A stretch of 59,035 nucleotides of DNA from MAG-120531 sp963934855. Its GTDB lineage: Bacteria > Bacteroidota > Bacteroidia > Flavobacteriales > Flavobacteriaceae. Below the pieces are notes generated by a model. The model saw nothing but the letters and a program-made list of their open reading frames with translations, ran no database searches and was not told the origin of the DNA. The DNA lies in the NCBI GenBank assembly GCA_963934855.1, contig CAWWAC010000008.1, forward strand, positions 1-59,035, in the 5' to 3' direction. How positions within the stretch are numbered: the first letter of the stretch is position 1; each line of letters begins with the position of its first letter. This document shows positions 41,682-50,310 of the stretch, one piece after another. The translations under genes were made by a program, and so were the position numbers.

Positions 41682-42677
41682 ATGAATACAGACGCCCAAA
41701 TGGAAAACAAGAGAATACTTATTACGGGTGCAGCGGGCTTTTTAGGCTCTCACCTCTGCGATTTTTTCACAGAAAAAGGCTGCCATGTTATTGGAATGGA
41801 CAACCTTATTACTGGAGACCTTAAAAATATTGAACATCTGTTCCCCCTTCATAATTTTGAGTTCCACCATCATGATGTGACCAAATTTGTTCATGTGCCT
41901 GGTTGTCTAGATTATATTTTACACTTTGCTTCTCCTGCTTCCCCTATAGACTATCTTAAAATACCTATAGAAACTCTTAAAGTAGGGGCTTTGGGCACGC
42001 ATAATTTATTGGGTTTAGCCAAAGAAAAAGGGGCTAGAATATTGGTAGCTTCTACCTCTGAAGTATATGGAGACCCTTTGGTGCACCCACAAACAGAGGA
42101 TTATAATGGAAATGTGAGCCCTGTAGGTCCAAGAGGTGTTTATGACGAGGCCAAGCGTTTTATGGAGTCTATTACCATGGCTTATCACCGCTTCCATGGC
42201 GTAGAAACCAGAATCATTAGAATTTTTAATACCTATGGGGCAAGAATGAGACTCAATGACGGCAGGGTAGTACCAGCTTTTATGGGCCAAGCACTGCGTG
42301 GAGAAGACCTCACTGTTTTTGGAGACGGCAGTCAAACCCGCTCTTTTTGTTATATTTCAGACCAAGTGGCGGGTATTTATAAGTTGTTGCTCTCAGATTA
42401 TTCTGGTCCAGTAAATATTGGAAATCCCAATGAAACAAGTATTTTGGAGTTTGCTCAAGAAATTATTAAGCTAACGGGTACCCAACAGAAAATTATCTTT
42501 AAACCCCTACCCCAAGATGACCCTTTGCAGCGCAAACCAGATATTAGGTTGGCGAAAGCACTACTAGATTGGGAGCCAAAAGTTTCTAGGACTGAGGGGC
42601 TTAAGGCCGTATTTAATTATTTTAAATCTCTTCCAGAGGCTGAATTAGTAGCGAAGGCCCACAGAGATTTTAAATAA
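41682..42677 (+). CDS. UDP-glucuronate decarboxylase-like NAD-dependent SDR
   Basis: A 331-residue extended SDR protein. ILITGAAGFLGSHLCDFF (NAD loop), GMDNLITGDLKNI, YILHFASPASPIDYLK, ASTSEVYGDPLVHPQ and YDEAKRFMES (catalytic Tyr and Lys) together with NTYGARMRLNDGRVVP match UDP-xylose synthases. These turn UDP-glucuronate into UDP-xylose, a further precursor for surface polysaccharide. A second ATG at 41700 gives MENKRILITG and would also fit. It follows rfbD by 30 bp and is likely in the same unit. Confidence 0.88.
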   Translation: MNTDAQMENKRILITGAAGFLGSHLCDFFTEKGCHVIGMDNLITGDLKNIEHLFPLHNFEFHHHDVTKFVHVPGCLDYILHFASPASPIDYLKIPIETLKVGALGTHNLLGLAKEKGARILVASTSEVYGDPLVHPQTEDYNGNVSPVGPRGVYDEAKRFMESITMAYHRFHGVETRIIRIFNTYGARMRLNDGRVVPAFMGQALRGEDLTVFGDGSQTRSFCYISDQVAGIYKLLLSDYSGPVNIGNPNETSILEFAQEIIKLTGTQQKIIFKPLPQDDPLQRKPDIRLAKALLDWEPKVSRTEGLKAVFNYFKSLPEAELVAKAHRDFK

Positions 42678-42740
42678 AAGTGCCTTTTAAAGGCTAGGGT
42701 TTTCTCCAGCAAAGTGTATTTTTATAAAAACTTTTACTTC

Positions 42741-44012
42741 ATGAATATTTTAATTTTAGGTGGTGGCGGCCGAGAACACACCATCGCATGGAAACTTAAA
42801 CAGAGCCACACGCTTACAAATCTTTTTGTAGCACCGGGAAATGCTGGAACAGCTGCCATAGCAACTAATTTGGTTATTGGTGTGACAGATTTTGAGGCTA
42901 TTAAAATGGCCGCAATAGCGCATGCTATTGAAATGGTGATTGTAGGCCCAGAAGACCCACTAGTTCTTGGCATTCATGACTTTTTTTTGACAGATATTGC
43001 TTTAAAACACATCCCCGTGATTGGTCCTCAGAAAGCGGCTGCAGCTTTGGAGGGAAGTAAAGATTTTGCCAAGCAATTTCTAATGAGACATCATATTCCA
43101 ACTGCGGCATATAAGGCATTTACCGCCACCAACTTAGAGGATGGCTATGCTTTTTTAGACAGCTTAAAGGCACCTTATGTGCTTAAAGCAGATGGATTGG
43201 CTGCAGGAAAGGGCGTTCTGATCTTAGAAGACTTAAAAACAGCTAAAATAGAATTAAAAAACATGTTAGTAGGTGCTAAATTTGGCGCTGCCAGTACCAC
43301 GGTTGTAATAGAAGAATTTTTAGATGGCATTGAGCTTTCTTGCTTTGTGCTTACAGATGGTAAAAACTACAAAGTATTACCTACCGCTAAAGACTACAAA
43401 AGAATAGGAGAAGCAGACACAGGTTTAAATACAGGAGGTATGGGAGCTATTTCTCCAGTGCCTTTTGCAGATGCTGTTTTTATGGAGAAAATTCATAGCC
43501 GCGTGGTGATTCCCACTATAGAAGGTTTAGCTAAAGATCATTTGCCTTATAAAGGATTCATATTTATTGGTCTTATCAAGGTAGGAGAAGACCCTTACGT
43601 TATTGAGTACAATGTGCGTTTGGGAGATCCAGAAACAGAGGTGGTGCTACCAAGGCTACAGTCAGATTTATTAGATTTATTTGTGGCAGTAGCGCAGCAA
43701 ACACTAGATCAGTTTTCTTTAAGCATAGATCCAAGAGCGGCAGCTACCGTGATGACTGTGGCAGGTGGTTATCCGGAAACCTATGAAAAAGGGCACGTAA
43801 TAACAGGCTTATACGGCCCTACTAACTCCTTAGTGTTCCATGCAGGTACAGCACTTAAAGACGGAAAAATAGTGAGCGATGGCGGTAGGGTTTTAGCAGT
43901 GACTAGCTTTGGCAAAGACTATAAAGAAGCCCTTCAGAAGTCTTATAACAGCCTTAGGGATATTTCATTTAAAGACATGTATTACCGCAAGGATTTGGGC
44001 TTTGATTTGTAA
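42741..44012 (+). CDS. purD: Phosphoribosylamine--glycine ligase
   Basis: Second step of de novo purine synthesis. The 423-residue ATP-grasp enzyme starts MNILILGGGGREHTIAWKL (I use ATG 42741; an earlier in-frame ATG adds only nine residues). It has NAGTAAIA, VGPEDPLVLGI, LKADGLAAGKGVLI (ATP-grasp lysine loop), YKRIGEADTGLNTGGMGAISP and EYNVRLGDPETEVVLPRL (Mg-binding end). It follows the sugar-nucleotide genes but has no functional tie to them. Terminator just downstream. Confidence 0.96.
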   Translation: MNILILGGGGREHTIAWKLKQSHTLTNLFVAPGNAGTAAIATNLVIGVTDFEAIKMAAIAHAIEMVIVGPEDPLVLGIHDFFLTDIALKHIPVIGPQKAAAALEGSKDFAKQFLMRHHIPTAAYKAFTATNLEDGYAFLDSLKAPYVLKADGLAAGKGVLILEDLKTAKIELKNMLVGAKFGAASTTVVIEEFLDGIELSCFVLTDGKNYKVLPTAKDYKRIGEADTGLNTGGMGAISPVPFADAVFMEKIHSRVVIPTIEGLAKDHLPYKGFIFIGLIKVGEDPYVIEYNVRLGDPETEVVLPRLQSDLLDLFVAVAQQTLDQFSLSIDPRAAATVMTVAGGYPETYEKGHVITGLYGPTNSLVFHAGTALKDGKIVSDGGRVLAVTSFGKDYKEALQKSYNSLRDISFKDMYYRKDLGFDL

Positions 44013-44035
44013 TGCATATTTATTTTCTTAAAATA

Positions 44036-44066
44036 GAAAAAGCCCGCTCATAAGAGTGGGCTTTTT
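44036..44066 (+). terminator. Intrinsic terminator after purD
   Basis: AAAAAGCCCGCTC, ATAA loop, GAGTGGGCTTTTT with one G-T pair; followed by a T run. Ends the purD transcript. Confidence 0.8.
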
Positions 44067-44098
44067 TATAGTAGGTCACAGCATTTGCTGTAAATAGA

Positions 44099-44323
44099 TT
44101 AAATATAAGAGTGTGCAGAAACGTCTGTTTTCTCCTCTCCACTGTCATTAAAAGATTTTAATTGTAGCATCCAATAGACCATAGCTGAAGCTCCAAGTAG
44201 TATAAAAAAACCATTTACAGCATTAGAAAGCCACCAGTTTTCCATGGCGCGTAAGCTGTCAAAAGGCAAAAATAAATAGTTTACAAAAAGGATTTCAATG
44301 GCTTTAAAGAGAGTGGTCATCAT
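44099..44323 (-). CDS. Small conserved Flavobacteriia membrane protein
   Basis: A 74-residue protein with two membrane-like segments: ILFVNYLFLPFDSLR (about 10-24) and AVNGFFILLGASAMVYWMLQL (about 35-55), ending in a charged tail EEKTDVSAHS. I believe it belongs to a Flavobacteriia family (DUF6341) that some annotations wrongly call uracil phosphoribosyltransferase; it has no PRPP motif. It diverges from the DUF6427-type gene. Function unknown. Confidence 0.65.
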   Translation of the reverse strand: MMTTLFKAIEILFVNYLFLPFDSLRAMENWWLSNAVNGFFILLGASAMVYWMLQLKSFNDSGEEKTDVSAHSYI

Positions 44324-44441
44324 AGCTAATATCTTTAGAAAGGCTGGCCCTAGGACACAACACTATTTAATTTTTAGTGTAACTTTATAGAAAAATATTC
44401 TTTAGCTATAAATTTACTTCGTAAAAGTATAAAATCTTCAG

Positions 44442-45404
44442 ATGATAAGCCACATTTTTAGTAAAACAAAACCAGTAAATTTTATTTTGTTGTCTTTGTT
44501 GTTGGTTGCTTATATTGTTTTTTTTGAGATATTTATTGGATTTCCAATTCAAAAAAATATAAGATCTACGCCTTATTTATGGCAAAATGTAGGCTTTTTT
44601 ATCAAGGTAATTTTACTAATAGCGCCCACTCTTTTGCTTATCGATTTTATTCTTAAGCGCAATAAGATTGTGCTTACTCATTCATATGCTTTATTTTATT
44701 TTGTAGTGCTCTTTGGTATTTTTCCGGCTGTTTTTTCTAACATGAATCTTTTACTCGCACATTTTATTGTTTTAATTGGCCTTAGAAGGATCATAAGCTT
44801 AAAAAATAGCCAGCGTGCTAATAAAAAAATATTTGAGGCGAGTATGTGGTTTCTAATAGCCAGTTATTTCTATGACTGGGCTGTTTGTTATTTTTTAGTG
44901 CTTATTTTAGCTATTATTTTCTATGATAAAAATAACCTTAGGCTTTGGAGCCTTATGCTATGGGCTGTTATTTTATATGTATTTTTAGTATTTGCTTTTG
45001 TGGTGGGATTTACTCCTGAGGGGTTTTTTAAAGACCATTATATTTTTTCTTTTTCTTCTGCTGTTATCCGCAGTAAATTCTCAATTCCAGTGATTGGCTT
45101 TCTTTTATTGTCAATCTTTGTGCTTGTTTGGGACATAAGTAAAATAAGAAGAGTTTCAAAAGCTTCTTTGGGTATTCAATACAGTCTAAGACTTATTTTA
45201 ACTGCCTCATTTTCTGGCTTAGCACTTTATCTTCTGTCTCCTATACAAACTAATGCAGCTTTGATTTTTATGTTTTTCCCTGTGGCCTTTTTATGGAGTA
45301 ATGCTACGGAACAACTTCATAAGTTTTGGCACAAAGAGCTATTGATGTGGAGTGTCTTAAGTATCCCTTTATGGGTCTTTTTGGCCCATCTCACACAAAA
45401 TTAA
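44442..45404 (+). CDS. Polytopic membrane protein (DUF6427-like)
   Basis: A 320-residue inner-membrane protein with about nine hydrophobic segments and no soluble domain of note. MISHIFSKTKPVNFILLSLLLV at the N-terminus and the aromatic-rich loops (WFLIASYFYDWAVCYF) fit a Flavobacteriia family I recall as DUF6427. It has a fairly high A/T codon use. The DUF4254 gene starts 1 bp after its stop, so the products are probably made together. Perhaps a step in surface glycan assembly given the next two genes (inference). Confidence 0.65.
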   Translation: MISHIFSKTKPVNFILLSLLLVAYIVFFEIFIGFPIQKNIRSTPYLWQNVGFFIKVILLIAPTLLLIDFILKRNKIVLTHSYALFYFVVLFGIFPAVFSNMNLLLAHFIVLIGLRRIISLKNSQRANKKIFEASMWFLIASYFYDWAVCYFLVLILAIIFYDKNNLRLWSLMLWAVILYVFLVFAFVVGFTPEGFFKDHYIFSFSSAVIRSKFSIPVIGFLLLSIFVLVWDISKIRRVSKASLGIQYSLRLILTASFSGLALYLLSPIQTNAALIFMFFPVAFLWSNATEQLHKFWHKELLMWSVLSIPLWVFLAHLTQN

Positions 45405-45405
45405 A

Positions 45406-46041
45406 ATGGGTACCTTTGTTGTAAATACCTTGTATATGTTTGCTTCAGAATCTTGGAAAATCTTTAACGAAAGTATAGATAACTATCATCTTTTAGATTT
45501 GGTTGACCCCCCTTTTCATAACCCTTACTCCATTAATGAAGTAGCTTATTTGCTTTATAAAAAAAACTGGATAGACACTGTGCAATGGCATTATGAGGAT
45601 ATTATTAGAGATCCAGCCATAGATTCTTTAGCCGCTTTAAAATTAAAACGCTCAATAGACGCTAGCAACCAAGAGCGTACAGATTTAGTAGAATTTATAG
45701 ACGCTTATTTTTATAAGGAATACCAGGCGGTCCACACTTTAAAATCAGCCACTATGAACACGGAAAGTCCTGCTTGGGCTCTAGACAGGCTTTCTATTTT
45801 AGCGCTTAAAGTGTTCCACATGAGAGAAGAAGCGTCTAGAGAAACAGCTTCTGAAGCCCATAGGCAACAATGTCAGGAGAAACTAATTATTTTACTTACT
45901 CAAAAAGAAGATCTTTGCATGGCCATTGACCAGTTATTGGCAGATATTGCTGCTGGCAGAAAGTATATGAAAGTCTACAAGCAAATGAAAATGTACAATG
46001 ACCAGGATTTAAATCCAGTTTTACGTGCCCACAAAAAATAA
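45406..46041 (+). CDS. DUF4254 domain protein
   Basis: A 211-residue cytoplasmic protein I place in DUF4254: IFNESIDNYHLLDLVDPPFHNPY at the N-terminus, IDTVQWHYEDIIRDPAIDSLAALKLKR in the middle, then helical, charged residues through the C-terminus. The His/Asp pattern hints at a metal or nucleotide site but the activity is unknown. In Bacteroidota it is usually next to a family 9 glycosyltransferase, as here with 10 bp between them, which points to lipopolysaccharide or other glycan assembly. Confidence 0.75.
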   Translation: MGTFVVNTLYMFASESWKIFNESIDNYHLLDLVDPPFHNPYSINEVAYLLYKKNWIDTVQWHYEDIIRDPAIDSLAALKLKRSIDASNQERTDLVEFIDAYFYKEYQAVHTLKSATMNTESPAWALDRLSILALKVFHMREEASRETASEAHRQQCQEKLIILLTQKEDLCMAIDQLLADIAAGRKYMKVYKQMKMYNDQDLNPVLRAHKK

Positions 46042-46051
46042 AACATAGCGC

Positions 46052-47188
46052 ATGAACAGGCAGCCAGAAAAGGCCCCTCATATACTAGTTATTAGGCTCT
46101 CTGCTATGGGAGATGTGGCGCTTATGGCTCCTGTACTGCAAGGATTACTAAATCAGCATCTCTCTCTTAAAATAAGTTTGTTAAGTTTGGCCAAGTGGGC
46201 GCCTATTTTTAAAGGCATTCAACGGCTAACTTTTATAGAGGCAGCAACCAAAACAAGGCATAAGGGCGTTTTAGGCCTTTGGCGTCTGTTTCAAGAATTA
46301 AGCGATCACCATTTTACTGCTATAGCAGACCTTCACAATGTGCTGAGGTCTCAAGTGCTGAGATTATTTTTTTCCTTTAGTAACTGTCCTATTGCTATTA
46401 TAGACAAGGGTAGATCAGAGAAAAAAGCTTTGACAAGGGCCACACATAAAATTTTCAAGCCCCTTACACACAGCAGCCAAAGATATGCAGATGTTTTTGC
46501 TGCTTTGGGTTATTTTGTAGTTCTAGACAAAAGGGCATTATTAGCAAAGCCCGTGATTGAGCTAAGCGCTCAAAGCCAAAGAGTAGGCATACAAAACACC
46601 GTTAAAATAGGGGTAGCCCCCTTTGCTGCACACACAGGAAAACAGTATCCGCTACTACAAATGAGAGAAGCCCTACAGCTTTTTTTGGCAGCCACTAAAA
46701 AAAGTTTGGATAAAGCCTTATTCAATAACTCAGACCAACTCCCCCCATATTTAGAGGTCAAATATGAACTGATCTTTTTTGGAGGAGGCCTTATAGAAAA
46801 GCCATTTATTGAGGCTTTGTCAAAAGAATTTGAAGGAAGCACTCATGCTTTAGTCAGTTCTTTTGAAGACCAATTGAGTTGCATAGCCCACTTAGACCTC
46901 ATGTTAGCCATGGATTCTGGCAACGCCCATTTGGCAGCCATGTATGGAGTGCCCACCCTCACCCTTTGGGGGAACACCCACCCATATACAGGCTTTTACC
47001 CCTTTTTACAGCCTGTGGAATACGCCCTTTTAGCAGATAGAGTTAAGTATCCCGGAATCCCTACCTCTGTTTTTGGAAATAAGGTTCCCCAAGGCTATGA
47101 AAAGGTTATGGAAAGTATTACTCCAGAGGCAGTAGCAAAAAAAATGCATGAAATACTTGCCAAAAAAGATTGGCCAAAGGACCACTAA
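46052..47188 (+). CDS. Glycosyltransferase family 9 (heptosyltransferase-like)
   Basis: A 378-residue GT-B enzyme. ILVIRLSAMGDVALMAPVL (N-terminal Rossmann start, residues 10-28), FTAIADLHNVLRSQVLRL, KIGVAPFAAHTGKQYP (middle) and LDLMLAMDSGNAHLAAMYGVPTLTLWGNTHPYTGFYP (C-terminal sugar-nucleotide pocket) are the GT9 words. Likely adds a sugar to the lipopolysaccharide core. Its last 4 bases overlap the convergent arsS-like gene. Confidence 0.88.
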   Translation: MNRQPEKAPHILVIRLSAMGDVALMAPVLQGLLNQHLSLKISLLSLAKWAPIFKGIQRLTFIEAATKTRHKGVLGLWRLFQELSDHHFTAIADLHNVLRSQVLRLFFSFSNCPIAIIDKGRSEKKALTRATHKIFKPLTHSSQRYADVFAALGYFVVLDKRALLAKPVIELSAQSQRVGIQNTVKIGVAPFAAHTGKQYPLLQMREALQLFLAATKKSLDKALFNNSDQLPPYLEVKYELIFFGGGLIEKPFIEALSKEFEGSTHALVSSFEDQLSCIAHLDLMLAMDSGNAHLAAMYGVPTLTLWGNTHPYTGFYPFLQPVEYALLADRVKYPGIPTSVFGNKVPQGYEKVMESITPEAVAKKMHEILAKKDWPKDH

Positions 47189-48246
47189 GCCAACACTCCC
47201 TGACAGCTACTTCCCGCTCCTGCTGTGCAGCCGTAACAGTGTTGAGAAATCACAATATTTCTGTCCTGTAAGAGCGCTTCATTGTAATCTTTAATATGCG
47301 TCACTTTAGCTGCCACCTTTAAACCCAACATTTGGTTAAAATCACAGTCGTATAAATAACCATCCCAGCTTATAGAGATGGTGTTGGTACACATGACTCC
47401 TGTCAGAGCGGCTGGGTTGTAGGCATCTACCAGTGCATACATATAATCTTCAAAATTTTCAGAGGCTATTAAATAGTCTAAAAAACGCGCAATAGGGAGG
47501 TTGGTAATGGCAAAGAGTGCATGAAAGTGAATGTCAAAGTCTGCTAGTAAGGCTTTTTTAAAATCTTGTTCTAGCGCAGCCTGATTTCCCGGCAAAAAAG
47601 CTCCTGACGGATTGTATACTAGGTCAAGTTTTAGTGTAGAATTAGGCATGCCATAGCCCACAGCATTCAGAGATTTAAGGGCTTCAATAGAGGCAGAAAA
47701 GACGCCCTCTCCCCTTTGTTTGTCTGTTTTTCCCTTAGTGTAGTGAGGCATGGATGAGACCACGTGTATATTGTGTTTGGCGAAAAACTCAGGCAGGTCA
47801 TAATATTTTTTATTCGCCCTAATAATGGTGAGGTTGGAACGGACTATAAAGTCTTTAATGCCTGCGGCTGATGCCGATGCTACAAACCACCTAAAGTCTG
47901 GGTTCATTTCCGGTGCCCCACCAGTAAGGTCTAAGGTGTGGGCTCCTGTTTTTTTAATTACTTCCAGGCATTGTTTCATGGTGTCACGGGTCATGATCTC
48001 TTTTCTGTCTGGGCCAGCGTCTACATGGCAGTGCTCACATACTTGGTTGCACATATAACCTACATTAATCTGCAGGATTTCTAGTGTTTTAGGCCGCAGC
48101 GGGAACTGACCAGACTGGGCCACCTTATCTTTAAAAAGGGGGAGGTCTTTATCTGCAAAAGGCCCACTTTGCAAGAGTTCTAATTGTTTGTTGGTTTGCG
48201 CTAAGACATTTCCTTTTGCTTTAAGTGATTTTGTAAGCATAGGCAA
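47185..48246 (-). CDS. arsS: ArsS-type radical SAM protein (arsenosugar synthesis)
   Basis: A 353-residue radical SAM enzyme. The iron-sulfur cluster motif is CNQVCEHC (Cys66, Cys70, Cys73; CxxxCxxC). LDLTGGAPEMNP fits the SAM-binding GGE-like loop, and the C-terminal half carries CTNTISISWDGYLYDCDFN and HCYGCTAGAGSSC, the ArsS/DUF3641 signature with extra Cys for auxiliary cluster or substrate. Such proteins join an adenosyl group to methylated arsenic. Its start touches the AhpD-like gene; the arsM methyltransferase is not in the window. ATG 48240 is an alternative start. Confidence 0.85.
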   Translation of the reverse strand: MPMLTKSLKAKGNVLAQTNKQLELLQSGPFADKDLPLFKDKVAQSGQFPLRPKTLEILQINVGYMCNQVCEHCHVDAGPDRKEIMTRDTMKQCLEVIKKTGAHTLDLTGGAPEMNPDFRWFVASASAAGIKDFIVRSNLTIIRANKKYYDLPEFFAKHNIHVVSSMPHYTKGKTDKQRGEGVFSASIEALKSLNAVGYGMPNSTLKLDLVYNPSGAFLPGNQAALEQDFKKALLADFDIHFHALFAITNLPIARFLDYLIASENFEDYMYALVDAYNPAALTGVMCTNTISISWDGYLYDCDFNQMLGLKVAAKVTHIKDYNEALLQDRNIVISQHCYGCTAGAGSSCQGVLA

Positions 48247-48582
48247 TTACATAGAAAGCTTGTTGTATTTGTTCATCATTTGCACGCTGTGCACCAGAGT
48301 AGCACCACTTTCAATGGCAGCTCCTACATGAACGGCTTCCATCATCTCTTCTTTGTCAATCCCCTTTTCAAGACCGTCTTGTGTATAAGCGTCTATACAA
48401 TAGGGACATTTTACCACATGGGCTACCGCCAAGGCAATGAGTGATTTTTCTCTTGCAGAAAGGGCTCCGTCTTTAAAAACACTCGCGTAATAGTCAAAGA
48501 ATTTATCTCCTAATTCTGGGCTCCATTCAGAGATTTTACTAAACTTTTTAAGGTCTGCTGGGTTGTAATATGTGTTGTCCAT
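48247..48582 (-). CDS. AhpD-like carboxymuconolactone decarboxylase family protein (ArsS partner)
   Basis: A 111-residue alpha-helical protein of the AhpD/CMD fold with the CPYCIDAY redox pair (CxxC). SAREKSLIALAVAHVVKCPYC and EAVHVGAAIESGATLVHS are typical of the small peroxidase-like proteins encoded beside ArsS. The gene abuts the arsS start with no gap, so they are translationally linked. It probably reduces or delivers an arsenic or peroxide species; this is inferred from context. Confidence 0.85.
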   Translation of the reverse strand: MDNTYYNPADLKKFSKISEWSPELGDKFFDYYASVFKDGALSAREKSLIALAVAHVVKCPYCIDAYTQDGLEKGIDKEEMMEAVHVGAAIESGATLVHSVQMMNKYNKLSM

Positions 48583-48629
48583 TGCTTTTAAATAGTTTCT
48601 TTAAGAACTTAAAAATAGAAAAAACTTGA

Positions 48630-49169
48630 CTACAAATATTTGGTAATTTTTGGACTCATAGGAGTGGTGATGGAGTAGAAAAAGTCTATCAGATGACCAT
48701 TTTCATCTACCAAATACTTCTGAAAATTCCATTTTACAGAAGAGGTAGAGTTGCCGTTTAGGGCTTTATTGGTGAGCCATTTGTAAAGAGGATGTTGGCC
48801 CGGTCCTTTTACTTCTACTTTGTCTGACATTGGAAAGGTGACGCCATAAGTGGCAGAGCAAAACGCTTTAATTTGCTCATTGCTTCCTGGTTCTTGAGAC
48901 ATAAATTGGTTGCAGGGAAGTCCTATCACTACTAACTTGTCTTTGTACAGTGCACTCAATTTTTCTAGTTCTTCATACTGAGGGGTGAACCCACATTTAG
49001 AAGCCACGTTTACAAAAAGGATTTTCTTGCCTTTATAGGCTTTTAGGTCTATAGGTTTTCCGTCTATGTCCTGAAGGTCAATGTCATAAATATTCATAGC
49101 AGTTGTATTGTTTTGAGCCATAGTAATCAAAGAAAAGCTTAGGCAAAGGGTGAAAATAAAGTGTCTCAT
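48630..49169 (-). CDS. Glutathione peroxidase, exported Cys type
   Basis: A 179-residue thiol peroxidase. Signal peptide MRHFIFTLCLSFSLITMAQ, so it acts in the periplasm or outside. NVASKCGFTPQYEEL carries the peroxidatic Cys59 in place of selenocysteine. LPCNQF gives the catalytic Gln, and VKWNFQKYLVD the Trp and Asn. All four tetrad positions are present. It is 47 bp upstream of the AhpD-like gene and may share its transcript, which would place three redox proteins together. Confidence 0.92.
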   Translation of the reverse strand: MRHFIFTLCLSFSLITMAQNNTTAMNIYDIDLQDIDGKPIDLKAYKGKKILFVNVASKCGFTPQYEELEKLSALYKDKLVVIGLPCNQFMSQEPGSNEQIKAFCSATYGVTFPMSDKVEVKGPGQHPLYKWLTNKALNGNSTSSVKWNFQKYLVDENGHLIDFFYSITTPMSPKITKYL

Positions 49170-49209
49170 TTTTTTAGATAAAGCTACGAAAAAACAATGA
49201 ATTATTTAA

Positions 49210-49701
49210 CTAATCCCATAGGCCTGCACTAGAGCCACTTACGCTTACTCCAGCTATTTTACCCGCCAGTGAATTCACTATATTTGGGTTTTTAACTAAA
49301 GCCAATTCCTCAGCATTAATGCCCTGGACAGAATACCCTAGGGCTTTCTCTGCTCTTTTTAAACCAAGAGCGGTCAGAACCACCTCTTGTAAGGCGTTAG
49401 AGGGTTTGAAGTTTATGACAATATCATCGCCAGGTTTGGCGCTAATCTCTTGGGTAATATACCCCACATAAGACACCTCTATAACCACTGCTTTATTACT
49501 TTCAATAGAAAATAAACCATTAAAATCTGTGATGGTTCCTTGGACCGTTCCTTGAATAATAACAGAAGCCCCCATAAGCGGCACTTCATACTCATCTAGG
49601 ACTGTTCCCTGAATTTGTTTTGTCTGTGCGCTCAAAAGTCCAAAAATACTTAAGGCGATACAGAATGTCAGTTGTTTTTTAAAAGAAAAAATAAGTTTCA
49701 T
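49210..49701 (-). pseudogene. Truncated SusC/RagA-type TonB-dependent receptor (N-terminal fragment)
   Basis: An open frame of 163 codons with signal peptide (ending LLSAQ), carboxypeptidase-like regulatory domain (QIQGTVLDEYEVPLMGASVIIQGT, ITDFNGLFSI) and the beginning of the plug domain (LQEVVLTALGLKRAEKALGYSVQ). SusC proteins run to about 1000 residues; this one stops at SSAGLWD, within the plug, and the glutathione peroxidase gene begins 40 bp later. It is therefore the 5' remnant of a receptor gene, or a short secreted protein derived from it. No SusD gene is adjacent. Confidence 0.75.
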
Positions 49702-49754
49702 ACAAAAATAAATTTTGCACAAAACCACAACAAATTGTTTCTATAGAAAATATT

Positions 49755-50243
49755 TTAGATGTTTAAATCTGTATCACCAGCAATTATAGGGCTTGCGTCT
49801 AGGTGTTCTATATTTAAAAAGTTAATAATAGTTTCAAATGAAACTAAAATATCCTGATATTCTTCCTCTGATATCTTATCTAGACTCTTTGAAATTTTTT
49901 CGTGAAGTGATTCTTTTGTGTTTATTAAGAGACCAGATCCCTTAGAAGTTAGTACAATAGGAGTAGACCTTTTGTCTTTAGGATCTGGCAATCTGGCTAC
50001 AAATCCTTTTTGCTCCAAACGGGCTACAATTCCCGTCACTGTACTTGCATTTAAAGACAGCATTTCCTTTATGGCTTTCATACTACTTTTATAGCCTACT
50101 TCTTCATTGAGAAATTTAAGGGTTAGTAGTTGTGGAATGCTAATACCAAAGGTTTTCTCTACCTTTTTAGATTCCAGATTAACAGCACGCACAATTTTGC
50201 GCACGCTAGACATGATTTCTGAGTACTTGTTTGGGTTCATCAA
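49755..50243 (-). CDS. MarR-family transcriptional regulator
   Basis: A 162-residue winged-helix repressor. LLTLKFLNEEVGYKSSMKAIKEMLSLNASTVTGIVARLEQKGFV is the DNA-binding helix-turn-helix (about 37-80) and RLPDPKDKRSTPIVLTSKG the wing. The N- and C-terminal helices form the dimer. The ligand is unknown; targets may be the truncated receptor or the reductase gene beside it. Upstream there is an imperfect TTAT...ATAA palindrome near 50252-50265 that could be its operator. Confidence 0.85.
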   Translation of the reverse strand: MMNPNKYSEIMSSVRKIVRAVNLESKKVEKTFGISIPQLLTLKFLNEEVGYKSSMKAIKEMLSLNASTVTGIVARLEQKGFVARLPDPKDKRSTPIVLTSKGSGLLINTKESLHEKISKSLDKISEEEYQDILVSFETIINFLNIEHLDASPIIAGDTDLNI

Positions 50244-50310
50244 TAAATTTTATTTCATAATAAGGTAGTGAAAATAAGGCATTTTGGTTTAAATCTATCT
50301 CAGCTTTTTA

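Noticed and set aside
38225..42677. Rhamnose and xylose genes as a horizontally acquired island
   Set aside because: No mobile element, tRNA or change in gene packing at either end; the order rfbBACD is typical of chromosomes in this group.
45812..45826. TGTTCCACATGAGAG, resembles half of a parS site
   Set aside because: The left half matches but the right half and the central CACGTG do not; inside the DUF4254 coding sequence.
47185..48246. Possible selenocysteine in the ArsS-type protein
   Set aside because: The C-terminal cysteine stretch is read without an in-frame TGA, so ordinary Cys is used.
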